Assembly (NCBI GenBank): GCA_014238335.1
Contig: JABABI010000014.1
Location: 1 to 64,000 of the forward strand
Source: Fuerstiella sp.
GTDB lineage: Bacteria; Planctomycetota; Planctomycetia; Planctomycetales; Planctomycetaceae
Direction: 5' to 3'
DNA: 64,000 nt
Below the pieces are notes generated by a model, which was given only the letters and a program-made list of their open reading frames with translations, searched no databases and was not told the origin of the DNA. Made by a program: the position numbers and the translations under genes. Shown here piece after piece: positions 49,438-59,465 of the stretch. The number at the start of each line of letters is the position of its first letter. Position 1 is the first letter of the stretch.

Positions 49438-50475
49438 ATGCGAGATATTTGCCATAGCTGTAAAGAGACCACTTTGAAGGTGGTGATGCCGGTCTTCGCC
49501 ACCGTTGTGCTGATGGGCCTGGCAGACCAGTGTAGTGCACAGATTACCGTGCGACTGCACCGTGAGCCCGTGGTGAGTCTCCGAGATGTGCGGCTGGATG
49601 ACATCGCGACCATTACAGCGGCATCGCCGCGAGTTATCGCGACCATCGGAAGTGTGGATGTCGCATCCATTCCGTCACCCGAAGTGAGCACAACGGTCTC
49701 TTCGTCGTTCATTCGGATTCGGCTGATGCTGGCGGGCTGGCAGAAATCTGCCGTTGTTGTGGAGGGACCGGAAGCTGTCCTGATCACGTACGCGGAATCG
49801 AATCCCGTCACCGACGCTGATGTTGAACGCGCGGCGCGCGATGCAATGCTGCTCATGCCTGGCACAGACGAAGACAACCTCCAGGTTCGCCTGACGGACG
49901 TGTTTATGGCATCGCTTGCGCCACAACTGCGGGAACGGGGCGGCCTTCGTGTTGAGGTCTCATCGCCTGTCAGGGCACAGCTTGGTCAGGTCAGTATGAG
50001 AGTTCGGTTGTGGAAGGGAGAAGATGTCGTCACCACTCGCGTGGTTAGATTCAGGGTGCTGAAACGACAAAGAGTGGTTGTTACAAGGGTGTCTCTGCAG
50101 CGTGATTCCATTATCGAAGAAGGCGACGTGCAGTTTGAGAATCGGTTCCTGTCGACAGTGGCTGATGAACCGAAGGAAGCGGACGTTTACGGTCAGAGGG
50201 TCCGAACCTTAGTTCCTGCGGGCAAGATTCTGTCATTGCGCGACCTGCGGACGCCCGTTCAAAAGAGAAACGGATATGTGATCCAGGCGCGCGACAGTGT
50301 TCGGGTAACCGCGGTTGGAAACGGCTTGAAAATTCGATTGGCGAAGGCTGAAGCTCTGGAGTCGGGGCGTGTGGGTGAGACGATTCGAATGCGAAACTCT
50401 GTTTCGAACAAAGAAATCTTTGGCAGGGTTGTGGAAGCTGGTGAAGTGGTCATCAATATGGCGGCGACACGGTAG
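49438..50475 (+). CDS. flgA: Flagella basal body P-ring formation protein FlgA
   Basis: SAF-like C-terminal region (GKILSLRDLRTPVQKRNGYVIQARDSVRVTAVGNGLKIRLAKAEALESGRVGETIRMRNSVSNKEIFGRVVEAGEVVI), between flgG and flgH. Confidence 0.85.
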   Translation: MRDICHSCKETTLKVVMPVFATVVLMGLADQCSAQITVRLHREPVVSLRDVRLDDIATITAASPRVIATIGSVDVASIPSPEVSTTVSSSFIRIRLMLAGWQKSAVVVEGPEAVLITYAESNPVTDADVERAARDAMLLMPGTDEDNLQVRLTDVFMASLAPQLRERGGLRVEVSSPVRAQLGQVSMRVRLWKGEDVVTTRVVRFRVLKRQRVVVTRVSLQRDSIIEEGDVQFENRFLSTVADEPKEADVYGQRVRTLVPAGKILSLRDLRTPVQKRNGYVIQARDSVRVTAVGNGLKIRLAKAEALESGRVGETIRMRNSVSNKEIFGRVVEAGEVVINMAATR

Positions 50476-50505
50476 CAGACTGCGTTGCAGGACAGGGAAG
50501 TCAAC

Positions 50506-51150
50506 ATGAAACGCGTATACAATTCCAAACAACTCATGAAGTCAGTGTGCCTGACGGTCTGTGGTCTGTTGGCTGCGTCTGGCGACGTGTCGGCAGATTC
50601 TCTCTGGCGTCGTCGGGACCCTCAACAGGCTTTTTTGTTTGAAGATTCCCGGGCGCGGCGACCGGGTGACTTACTGACGTTAATCATCAACGAATCAACT
50701 GAAGTCGATAACCGCGAGAATAAGGGGCTCAACAAGTCGTCCGATGCCTCAATGAAATTCGATCTGGCGACCGCCGCCAGTGGCGGCTTCAGCAACCAGG
50801 CAGCATCAGGAGAGCTGGACACCAGCATGGCGAACAACAGGAACTTTTCCGGTGGGGCGATCTACCGCAACTCACGCGAGTTGCTGGACAAAATTACAGT
50901 GACAGTCGTGCAGGTGCTGCCGAACGGGAATCTGGTGTTGTGCGGTGAGCGTCGCACTACGATTGCCGGTGAGCTGAGATGCCTGAGGATCACAGGCGTC
51001 GCACGTCCAGTCGACATCGGGCCTGACAATACCATCAGTTCGCGGTTTGTCGCGAACATGAGAACAGTCTATGAAGACTCTGGTCAGGAACGACATTTTA
51101 CCCGCCAGGGGTGGCTGGGGCGCAAGATGAATAAAATCTGGCCGTTCTAG
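50506..51150 (+). CDS. flgH: Flagellar L-ring protein FlgH
   Basis: SLWRRRDPQQAFLFEDSRARRPGDLLTLIINESTEVDN; NGNLVLCGERRTTIAGELRCLRITGVARPVDIGPDNTISSRFVANM. Confidence 0.9.
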   Translation: MKRVYNSKQLMKSVCLTVCGLLAASGDVSADSLWRRRDPQQAFLFEDSRARRPGDLLTLIINESTEVDNRENKGLNKSSDASMKFDLATAASGGFSNQAASGELDTSMANNRNFSGGAIYRNSRELLDKITVTVVQVLPNGNLVLCGERRTTIAGELRCLRITGVARPVDIGPDNTISSRFVANMRTVYEDSGQERHFTRQGWLGRKMNKIWPF

Positions 51151-51218
51151 TGTCGGGTATGAATCCGCCAGTGCACTGCGCCGTGGCTCGTTTGCTGGAG
51201 AAGACAAGGACGTCAGAT

Positions 51219-52352
51219 ATGAAAACTCTGAAAATGACGACCGCACTCGCCGCGGCTCTGTGCTGCCTTTACGGTGACACTCTGAGTGCCTTCGAATCGC
51301 CTCAGGTTCGTATCAAAGACGTTACAGATATCGCCGGAGAACATCCCAACGACCTGATTGGCTATGGGCTGGTGGTCGGTCTTGCTGGTACGGGAGGTTC
51401 CAGCGAAGCGACAAAACGTGCCGCAATCGAATTTCTGCAGAAAATGGGGTTACGCGCGGATCCGCAGATCCGCGCCTTCATTCAACGGGCCAGAGAGAAA
51501 ACTGACAACATCAGCGTGGTCATGGTGACCGCAACGCTGCCATCCTTCCGCAAGCCCGGACAGAAGCTTGATGTCATTGTGTCAGCATTCGACGACGCTG
51601 AGAGTCTGAATGGCGGACTGCTGCTGCGAACTCCCCTGAAGGGTGTCGATGGTGCAGTTTATGCGGTTGCAACCGGCGCTGTATCCACGAACGGGGGGGA
51701 GTTTGGCGGCGAGGCGTCATCGGTCGTGAAGAATCATCCGACGACAGGTCGTGTTCCGAACGGTGCCGTCATTGAGGTGGAAGTTCCGGCGAAGATTATT
51801 CATCAGGGTGTCTTTCATCTGTTGCTGCGCCATCCCAGTCTGGAAACTGCGGTCAACATCGTGACGGCAGTCAACACGGTCGCTCCCGAGACAGCCGTGA
51901 TCATCGATCCAGCCATGGTCTCCGTGCGTGTTCCTTTTCAGGCAAATTTTCTGCCTTATCAATTTATTGCCAAATGCCGGAGTCTGATGGTCACCCCGGC
52001 GATGGACGCCAAAGTGATTATTAACGAGCGAACCGGAACTGTGGTTTTTACGGAAGACGTGCGGTTGTCAGGTGTGGCGATCACTCACGGTAATTTGATC
52101 GTAACAACCGTCGAGTCGCCGGAGGTGTCACAGCCGGATGCGTTTGGGGCGGGTGATACGGTCGTCGTGCCGCGTACCGAGGTCGGTGTGACAGAAGAGA
52201 ACCGCAGAATCAACGTTATTCCCGCGAACCCCACAGTGTCGGATCTGGCCGCGTCATTGAATGCTCTGGGCGTAAGTCCCCGCGACCTGAGTTCGATTTT
52301 TCAAATGCTGAAGGAAACCGGTGCCCTGCATGCAGAACTGGAACTCAAGTAA
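51219..52352 (+). CDS. flgI: Flagellar P-ring protein FlgI
   Basis: VRIKDVTDIAGEHPNDLIGYGLVVGLAGTGGS; NERTGTVVFTEDVRLSGVAITHGNL; C-terminal LNALGVSPRDLSSIFQMLKETGALHAELELK. Confidence 0.95.
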   Translation: MKTLKMTTALAAALCCLYGDTLSAFESPQVRIKDVTDIAGEHPNDLIGYGLVVGLAGTGGSSEATKRAAIEFLQKMGLRADPQIRAFIQRAREKTDNISVVMVTATLPSFRKPGQKLDVIVSAFDDAESLNGGLLLRTPLKGVDGAVYAVATGAVSTNGGEFGGEASSVVKNHPTTGRVPNGAVIEVEVPAKIIHQGVFHLLLRHPSLETAVNIVTAVNTVAPETAVIIDPAMVSVRVPFQANFLPYQFIAKCRSLMVTPAMDAKVIINERTGTVVFTEDVRLSGVAITHGNLIVTTVESPEVSQPDAFGAGDTVVVPRTEVGVTEENRRINVIPANPTVSDLAASLNALGVSPRDLSSIFQMLKETGALHAELELK

Positions 52353-52358
52353 AGGATT

Positions 52359-52790
52359 GTGACGATGCCAGTAAACGCCGCGGTGCCGATGGGTGCGATG
52401 GAAGCAATGACGCCGATATCTCCGCTTCAGGGTGGCAACAGTCTGTCCGGGCGCAGTTTTTCCGACGCAGCGTCCGCAGCTCGCGAATTCGAATCGGTTT
52501 TCGTTTCGATGATGCTGAAAACCATGCGGCAATCGATGTCGAAAGACATGTTTGCAGGCGACGACAGTGACACTTTTGGCGGAATGTTCGATGCGTTCAT
52601 GGGACAGCACATCGCGGAAAACGGCGGAATCGGCCTGGCGAAATTCTTCGACGAAGCTGGGATGGCTGCCGGCACCAATAATGTTCTGTCCGAAACGCAG
52701 GCACAGGACGCTGTTTCTGCGCAGGCAGCGCCGATCCTCAGAGAACACCAGTTGAAGGCATACAAAGATGCAGCAGCAATCGCAGAATAA
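52359..52790 (+). CDS. flgJ: Rod-binding protein FlgJ (N-terminal domain only, no muramidase)
   Basis: AAREFESVFVSMMLKTMRQSM...GGMFDAFMGQHIAENGGIGLAKFF. Confidence 0.85.
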   Translation: MTMPVNAAVPMGAMEAMTPISPLQGGNSLSGRSFSDAASAAREFESVFVSMMLKTMRQSMSKDMFAGDDSDTFGGMFDAFMGQHIAENGGIGLAKFFDEAGMAAGTNNVLSETQAQDAVSAQAAPILREHQLKAYKDAAAIAE

Positions 52791-53430
52791 TCAGTTACGT
52801 TATACGGGTTCCCGCTCCCGTATGATGGATGTCCGCAGGTCTCCTCTGGCCGCACCAGAGGAGATCCCGCGGACATCTGAGATGGGCGTTACGGTCCCCC
52901 GTCCGACGAAAACAGATGTAATCCCCGGCGGCTGGGAGGAAGATGTGCTGCGTCTGCTTGCGCATTTCGATGCGCAGGAGTCCGCAATGCTTGCGCTGAA
53001 GTCGCTGCTGCAGGACCTGGGCGCTGTGGGTGCAGAGAATGAAGATACACGCAGACTGCGAATCCGCATGGATGCGGCCACGGAGCTGTGCCGCAGACTG
53101 GATTCGGACTGCCGGCTGATCGTACAGCAACTGGCAGAACGAATGCAGATACCACTGGAGGACTTCGTGGTTCATCATCTGATTTCTGCCGTTCACGAAC
53201 ACAATACGGAATTGGGGCATTCGCTGCGGATGGCAAGGCAACGACTGTTGAAACTGACGTCACAGGTGCGTCGGATATCGGCGACAACGGCATGGATTCT
53301 GTCCGGCTATCGAGAAATTCGACAGGCCGTTTTTCAGCAGGCCGGCGGAGTCACAGACTCGGACAGATACGACGCTTCCGGCCGCAAATCCGTGACACCT
53401 GAGTCGCTGCGTTACGGGACACGTTCATGA
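52768..53430 (+). CDS. flgN: FlgN-like hook-associated protein chaperone
   Basis: Helical protein between flgJ and flgK; ends RYDASGRKS, as commonly seen in FlgN proteins. Confidence 0.65.
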   Translation: MQQQSQNNQLRYTGSRSRMMDVRRSPLAAPEEIPRTSEMGVTVPRPTKTDVIPGGWEEDVLRLLAHFDAQESAMLALKSLLQDLGAVGAENEDTRRLRIRMDAATELCRRLDSDCRLIVQQLAERMQIPLEDFVVHHLISAVHEHNTELGHSLRMARQRLLKLTSQVRRISATTAWILSGYREIRQAVFQQAGGVTDSDRYDASGRKSVTPESLRYGTRS

Positions 53431-53462
53431 GAAAGCAGGATTCGTACTGCAGGTAAACGGTC

Positions 53463-55430
53463 ATGCGAGGATTCGACATAGGAATCTCAGCGGTTCGCAC
53501 TCATCAGCGAACGCTGAATACCATCGGCAACAACATCGCCAATGCTGCGACACCGGGCTATCACAGGCAGCGTGTCAATCTTGTTACGCGCCTGCCTCAG
53601 GTTGACGGCTTACAACTGGTCGGCAGCGGCGTTGACGTTGGCAGCATTGATCGACTGTACGACGCTGCTACAGAAGAGGCGATTCTGCGAAACGTGACGC
53701 AGCTGGGGCGGGTGGATGCCGAACTGGATGTGTCACGGAGAATTGAAAGTCTGTTTACGCCGGGTGACAGTTCGATTCACGCGAACCTGTCAGATTTCTT
53801 TAACAGCCTTGAGTCTGTCGCGAATTCTCCTGAGGTTCCGACGGTACGCAACGAATTCCTTCAATCATCCCAGAACCTCATCTACAAGTTCGGGCGTCTT
53901 AATGGTGACCTTGAGCAGCAACGGCATGCTGCAGTCTCCGAAGTGACGGACACGGTTGACCTGATGAACGGGATCATCACCGACATCGCAGAGCTGAATC
54001 GAAACATACGTTTCGCTCGAACCCGCCTGCTTGAGCCCAATGATCTGCTGGACCAGCGCGACGCATTCGTTTCTCAATTGGCCCAATGGGCCGATGTCAG
54101 CATTCAGACGATGGATGACGGACGGGAGGTGCTGCTGGTTAGTGGATCCACCGTTTCCGTCGGCGAATCGACGAACTCGTTACTGGTTGAATATGATGAC
54201 GATGAGTTGATTGTCCGCGTGGATGGGAATGCACGGCCGCTGGAGCTGAGGTCCGGCCGACTGGGGGGGCTCCTGGAGGCGGCCAATGAAAACATTCCGG
54301 CAACGCAGGCGCGACTGAGTGACTTGGTTGCGACGATTGTGCGGAGCGTCGATCAGCAATACGCGACAGGCCTCACGGATGCCGGAGCGTTCCAGGTGAT
54401 CAAAGGAAGCCGCGGCGTCGATGCCGTCAACGTTCCCCTGGTCAGCAGCGGGCTGGCATTTCCTGTGATACGCGGCGATCTTACTATTACCGTGACCGGC
54501 ACGGATGGCCGTCGAACGTCGCACCGAGTTGCAATTGATCCCTACACGGATTCTCTGACAGATCTGGCCACTGCGCTGGACGCGATTAGTGGAGTGGACG
54601 CCCTGGTTAATTCGGAAACCGGTCTGCTGACAGTATCGGCCATCGGCAATCAAAAGATTGATTTCGCCGGACGTGTGGATGACGTGCCGGACCTGACTTC
54701 CTACACCGGGACTGCCCAGCCGGAGTTCTCCGGATTTTACGTCGGTGATACCAACGATGACTGGACAGTCAGTTTTAACGGGGCGGGCACGGTTGGTGTA
54801 ACCGACGGTCTGACGGCAACCATCCGCAATAGTGCGGGACAGGTCTTGGCGAATATTAATATTGGCTCTGGTTATGAGGCCGGCACGCCAGTGGGACTTG
54901 GCGACGGTGTATCACTGCAATTCGGAAACGGAGATGTCGTCGGTACTGATACGGCCAATGTGCTGGTCACTGCGGATCCGGACAATACCGGAATCCTTTC
55001 TGCTCTGGGGCTGAACAGTCTGTTTACGGGAGCCCAAATTGACACGTACGCTATGGTCCAGGACATTGTCGCGGCACCTGAGCTGCTTGCGATTTCGTTG
55101 ACCGGATATCCGGGCGATGCCAGTAATATGGCATCCCTGGCCAATCTGCGGGATTTTCGTCTGTCTTCGCTCAGCAATCGCACATTTGTGGAGGAACTGG
55201 CTGACTTCACTGCCGACACAGGTTTGCAGGTGCAACAGGTTTCAAATGAAAAGGTGCAGCTGGAAGCGTATGGACAACGTCTTAACGAAGACCGCGAGGC
55301 ATCATCGGGAGTCAGTGCTGACGAAGAAATTCTGAAGATGATGGAGGTGGAGCGGGCGTTTCAGGCGGCCGCTAGATTTATCACGGCTGTGGATGACACG
55401 ATGGAAGTCATCATGCGGATCATTCAGTAG
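53463..55430 (+). CDS. flgK: Flagellar hook-associated protein 1 FlgK
   Basis: FDIGISAVRTHQRTLNTIGNNIANAATPGYHRQRVNLVTR; C-terminal DEEILKMMEVERAFQAAARFITAVDDTMEVIMRI. Confidence 0.93.
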   Translation: MRGFDIGISAVRTHQRTLNTIGNNIANAATPGYHRQRVNLVTRLPQVDGLQLVGSGVDVGSIDRLYDAATEEAILRNVTQLGRVDAELDVSRRIESLFTPGDSSIHANLSDFFNSLESVANSPEVPTVRNEFLQSSQNLIYKFGRLNGDLEQQRHAAVSEVTDTVDLMNGIITDIAELNRNIRFARTRLLEPNDLLDQRDAFVSQLAQWADVSIQTMDDGREVLLVSGSTVSVGESTNSLLVEYDDDELIVRVDGNARPLELRSGRLGGLLEAANENIPATQARLSDLVATIVRSVDQQYATGLTDAGAFQVIKGSRGVDAVNVPLVSSGLAFPVIRGDLTITVTGTDGRRTSHRVAIDPYTDSLTDLATALDAISGVDALVNSETGLLTVSAIGNQKIDFAGRVDDVPDLTSYTGTAQPEFSGFYVGDTNDDWTVSFNGAGTVGVTDGLTATIRNSAGQVLANINIGSGYEAGTPVGLGDGVSLQFGNGDVVGTDTANVLVTADPDNTGILSALGLNSLFTGAQIDTYAMVQDIVAAPELLAISLTGYPGDASNMASLANLRDFRLSSLSNRTFVEELADFTADTGLQVQQVSNEKVQLEAYGQRLNEDREASSGVSADEEILKMMEVERAFQAAARFITAVDDTMEVIMRIIQ

Positions 55431-55456
55431 ATAAGACTGGCGGAAAAGAGTAGTTC

Positions 55457-56905
55457 ATGAATTTTCGAGTGACACCGAGGTTAGCGATCGACTTCGCGAA
55501 AAGTGAGCTGGGGCGCCAGTCCGCCGAGCTTCAGCGAACGCAGAAGCAGATATCCACGGGGAACAGGCTGCACCGCCCTTCCGATGATCCGACGGCCGTG
55601 CGCCGTAGCATCATCCAGAAGGACAATCTCACTCGATTGAACAGACAGATGGAATCGGTTGAACGTGCGAAATCCCGAGTCAGTCACGCTCACGTCCCAC
55701 TGCGAGAAGCTCAACATCTGTTCGTGCGAGCACGAGAAATCGCGCTGGCGGGGGTGCAGGTGACGGAGCCCACGGAGAGGGCGTTTCTTGCGGAAGAACT
55801 TGATGTTATCCTGACGCAGATGGTCAGTCTCGCAAATACGGAGGACGAATCCGGCTACCTCTTTGCGGGCACTGCCACGGAAACCGAACCATTTACGCTG
55901 GATGCGTCGAAGTCGAGTGGTACGGTGACCTATCACGGAAGCTCGGACAGCTCTTTTCTGCGAATCAGCGGCGATGTGGAACGGGAGACTCTGATTGCCG
56001 GAGACGAGATCTTTCAGACGATTATTCGTGAACCGACAATAATTCTTGGTGACACGGGGCTGCGTTCAGGTCTGGGCACGGACACAGCAGTCGGAAATGG
56101 TAAGCTAACGGTGGCCCACACCAACACGACCTACGCTCCCGGTTCCGGTGTGGCTGCCGGGGCCAGTTCGGTGGCGGGTGATACGATCATAGGGGCTACC
56201 GGCACTCACCAGCTGCAGATTGACGACACCAGCGGAACGGGAGCGTTCGGCACGATATCATTGAATGGTACGACAGCTATCGGTTTCACCAGTGCAGATA
56301 CCGACCTTACGGTGACAGGACCGAATGGTGAAGCGGTTCAAGTTGACCTGTCCGCCATCGTCGCGGGTTTCAGTGGAACGGTGGATATCGTTGCCAGCGG
56401 TACCGTTTCTATCGATGGTGGTGCAACGACGACCCCCATCGCGTTCACTGCCAATCAGATTCTCACTGACCCTGCGGACGGATCTACCATTCATCTTGAT
56501 ACTTCGGCAATGTTTCGAACGGGTGAAGACTACATCGAGTTCCCAGGGACGAATGATGTGTTCGATACGCTGGCAGCCCTGAGAGACGATCTGCTCAATA
56601 CGCGCAACCTGAGTAGTCAGGGTCGACTGGACGCGATGAATAGACGTCTGGGAGACGTCGGAAGGGTCGAGGATCAGCTACTGAGCGAAGTGGGGGCTCA
56701 GTCAGTCGCGTTGGAGCAGATTGAACGTCTGCTGATCCGCACCCAGGACCTGACTCTGGATCAGCAGATCCAATATGGCGAGACCACCAGTGCTAATGTG
56801 GCGGAAGCCGCCATTCGATTACAGGAGTTATTGACGCTGCAGCAATTCACCATGACGTCGGTGTCGAACCTGCTGTCTCATAATCTGCTGGACTTTCTAA
56901 AATAA
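55457..56905 (+). CDS. flgL: Flagellar hook-associated protein 3 FlgL
   Basis: LQRTQKQISTGNRLHRPSDDPTAVRRSI flagellin-like N-terminus; IRLQELLTLQQFTMTSVSNLLSHNLLDFL C-terminus. Confidence 0.9.
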   Translation: MNFRVTPRLAIDFAKSELGRQSAELQRTQKQISTGNRLHRPSDDPTAVRRSIIQKDNLTRLNRQMESVERAKSRVSHAHVPLREAQHLFVRAREIALAGVQVTEPTERAFLAEELDVILTQMVSLANTEDESGYLFAGTATETEPFTLDASKSSGTVTYHGSSDSSFLRISGDVERETLIAGDEIFQTIIREPTIILGDTGLRSGLGTDTAVGNGKLTVAHTNTTYAPGSGVAAGASSVAGDTIIGATGTHQLQIDDTSGTGAFGTISLNGTTAIGFTSADTDLTVTGPNGEAVQVDLSAIVAGFSGTVDIVASGTVSIDGGATTTPIAFTANQILTDPADGSTIHLDTSAMFRTGEDYIEFPGTNDVFDTLAALRDDLLNTRNLSSQGRLDAMNRRLGDVGRVEDQLLSEVGAQSVALEQIERLLIRTQDLTLDQQIQYGETTSANVAEAAIRLQELLTLQQFTMTSVSNLLSHNLLDFLK

Positions 56906-56930
56906 GAACTCGTCACAGGAAGACACGGCG

Positions 56931-57290
56931 ATGGACACGGAAAACCGAGCGGCTCTCGATGAACATGAGGGAGAAGCAGCACCCAGAGTTCGATTGGACT
57001 CTGCGCAGTTCGCACCACCATCGCCACACGCATTTGACCTTCCCGACCGTGGTGAAATGGAGCGTCTCTCGAAGTGGCTTGACGGACACGAAATCAATAT
57101 CAATGAATTCGGCGAAAGACTTGCCAGACATGACGGCCTGAGCCGCTATGTGATTGCGGTGGCGAACCACAGTGCTCAAAACGCAGATTCAGCGATTTGC
57201 GAACCAACTCACGCCGCGGCATTCCTTGGACAGAGGGCACTGCAGCGCCTGCTGAGCCCGCTGGCCGTGGAGTCGCCCGCTGACGCCTGA
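56931..57290 (+). CDS. Small HDOD-like protein (partial HDOD fold)
   Basis: GLSRYVIAVANHSAQNADSAICEPTHAAAFLGQRALQRLL resembles the aNS...I.AixxLG core of HDOD domains. Confidence 0.5.
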   Translation: MDTENRAALDEHEGEAAPRVRLDSAQFAPPSPHAFDLPDRGEMERLSKWLDGHEININEFGERLARHDGLSRYVIAVANHSAQNADSAICEPTHAAAFLGQRALQRLLSPLAVESPADA

Positions 57291-57431
57291 CGGCTGCGAT
57301 CAGAGTTGGAGCACCTCTGCTTTTTCCGCGCAATTCGACAGCGGCGGAGCAGAGGGGCCGTTGCTTGCCGCTCGATCATTCGAAGCCGGGCGAACGCAGC
57401 CTGCTGCCGATGAACTGTCCTGAGCTGGTCG

Positions 57432-59030
57432 TTAACCAGCTTCGCGAAACTGCTGCTGCCACTTTTTAGGCATGACTTTCATGTCTGAGTCGTCCTTGTA
57501 GTGCTGGCGAAGCTGTTCCAGGTCCTTCGTCAACGTCTTTATCACGTCAGCGTAGTCAGGGTTGTTGTATTCGTTCTGAAGCTCGTCCGGGTCCTTTTTC
57601 AGGTCGTATAGTTCCCATTCGTCGAACTGGTAGAAGCGAATCAGCTTGTAGCGATCTGTGCGGATTCCGTTATGTCCGGCCACCATGTGTACACTGGGAT
57701 ATTCATAGTAGTGATAATAAATTGACTTGCGCCAGTCGGACTGTGACTCGCCCTTAAGAAGGGGCGTCAGTGATTTGCCCTGCATGTCAGCGGGGATCCG
57801 GGCGCCCGCGACCTCCAGAAAGGTCTCTGCATAGTCCAGGTTTTGAACAAGATCCCGATTGACTGAGCCTGGTTTTGTCACGCCCGGCCACTTCACAATC
57901 AACGGCATTTTCAGAGACTCTTCGTACATCCAGCGTTTGTCGAACCAGCCGTGATCGCCCAGATAGAAACCCTGATCCGATGAGTAGATTACGATGGTGT
58001 TGTCATCCAGTCCGTTTTCCTTCAGGAAGCGGACCATACGTCCAACGCTTTCATCGACACCTTTGATGCAGCGCAGATAGTTGCGGATGTACCGGTGATA
58101 CTTCCAGCGAACCAGTTCTTTGCCAGTGAGTTTCAGTTTTCGAAGTTCATTGTTCTTGGGTTCGAACGCTGCATCCCATGTGCTTAGCTGTTCCGGTGTC
58201 ATCTTCTGCTTATTCCTGATTCCCGATCGGTCCATTGATTTTCCGGTTGGGTTCCAATTCGCCAACTTCGGGCCGAAGCAATCCGCCACCAGATTCAGAT
58301 GACCGTCGATTCCCATTTCATGAAAACGCGCGGGGCTGGCGTTGTCGGCATAGTCGTCAAACAGCGTTGCCGGTTCAGGGATTTCAACGTCATCGTACAG
58401 ACTGAGATGTCGCAGGGCGGGCATCCACGTGCGATGCGGAGCCTTGTGCTGGCACATCAGCATGAACGGCCTTTCACCGCCGACATTTTCCTTCAGCCAG
58501 TCAAGTGCCATGTCGGTGACGATATCCGTACAGTAGCCTTCGATGACTTCACGTCCCTTTGGTCCCTGGAATGCCGGGTTGTAGTAGTCTCCCTGGCCGG
58601 GCAGCACCTTCCAGTAATCGAACCCCTGAGGATCGGTGCCCAGGTGCCATTTGCCCAGCATTGCCGTTGCATAACCGGCTTTCTGCAGAAGCTTCGGAAA
58701 CGTCTGCTGGTCACCGTTGAACTTGTTTCCATTGCTCATAAAGCCATTCAGATGACTGTGCTTGCCGGTCTGGATGACGGCTCGACTGGGCCCGCAGATG
58801 CTGTTGGTACAGAAGCTGTTCTGGAACAGCATGCCTTCCGCCGCCAGTTTGTCGATATTTGGTGTTGGGTTGACGCCCTTCAACCACCCGCCGTACGCAC
58901 CAATCGCGTGTGGGGCATGGTCATCCGTGAAAATGAACAGGATGTTCGGCCGTTCGGCGGCGAATAGTGTGGCGTTTGCGATCGCGACACAGGAGAGACT
59001 TGTAAGCAGGAATTGGCGTGTCATCGTCAT
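57432..59030 (-). CDS. Sulfatase (arylsulfatase family), secreted
   Basis: PNILFIFTDDHAPHAIGAYGG; NSICGPSRAVIQTGK (CxPSR formylglycine motif); GKWHLGTDPQGFDYW. Confidence 0.93.
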   Translation of the reverse strand: MTMTRQFLLTSLSCVAIANATLFAAERPNILFIFTDDHAPHAIGAYGGWLKGVNPTPNIDKLAAEGMLFQNSFCTNSICGPSRAVIQTGKHSHLNGFMSNGNKFNGDQQTFPKLLQKAGYATAMLGKWHLGTDPQGFDYWKVLPGQGDYYNPAFQGPKGREVIEGYCTDIVTDMALDWLKENVGGERPFMLMCQHKAPHRTWMPALRHLSLYDDVEIPEPATLFDDYADNASPARFHEMGIDGHLNLVADCFGPKLANWNPTGKSMDRSGIRNKQKMTPEQLSTWDAAFEPKNNELRKLKLTGKELVRWKYHRYIRNYLRCIKGVDESVGRMVRFLKENGLDDNTIVIYSSDQGFYLGDHGWFDKRWMYEESLKMPLIVKWPGVTKPGSVNRDLVQNLDYAETFLEVAGARIPADMQGKSLTPLLKGESQSDWRKSIYYHYYEYPSVHMVAGHNGIRTDRYKLIRFYQFDEWELYDLKKDPDELQNEYNNPDYADVIKTLTKDLEQLRQHYKDDSDMKVMPKKWQQQFREAG

Positions 59031-59465
59031 GCTGGTGAATTGTGGAGTGGCCGAAATGGGTGAACGGGAATTCGAACTGCGACGCTGGCCCCGTACGAAT
59101 GAGTAAACACTGCCGCGCGCAGCAGATCCGAATCATCCTGGCTGATACCCTGGTCCGTCAACTGACTGACACCCACTGTCCGTGGAACCGTTGATCTTAG
59201 CAGGAGGGCGCGGGGAAATGTGAGGCAATCGTTTGTCGAATCGCAGCGTTCCGGGGCTTCGGCACTCGATCGCCTGAGGTGTCACCGGCGTTTCGACCTG
59301 CTGCCGCTTCAATTCCGCACTGTCGTCAGCGACGTTGCTTTGCTGGCAGCGGATTGTCTTTCCAGAGTCACGGCGATATTGTTTACACGCTGATTTCGTT
59401 CATTAGTCAACGCCGATCCGGCTGCTGCCCAACGTCTGTACGCTCCGGGAAAGTCAGGAATATTT

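Noticed and set aside
57314-57355. cctctgc...gcagagg inverted repeat between the HDOD-like ORF and the sulfatase
   Set aside because: Stem only 7 bp with a 28-nt loop and no T tract; too weak to call a terminator.
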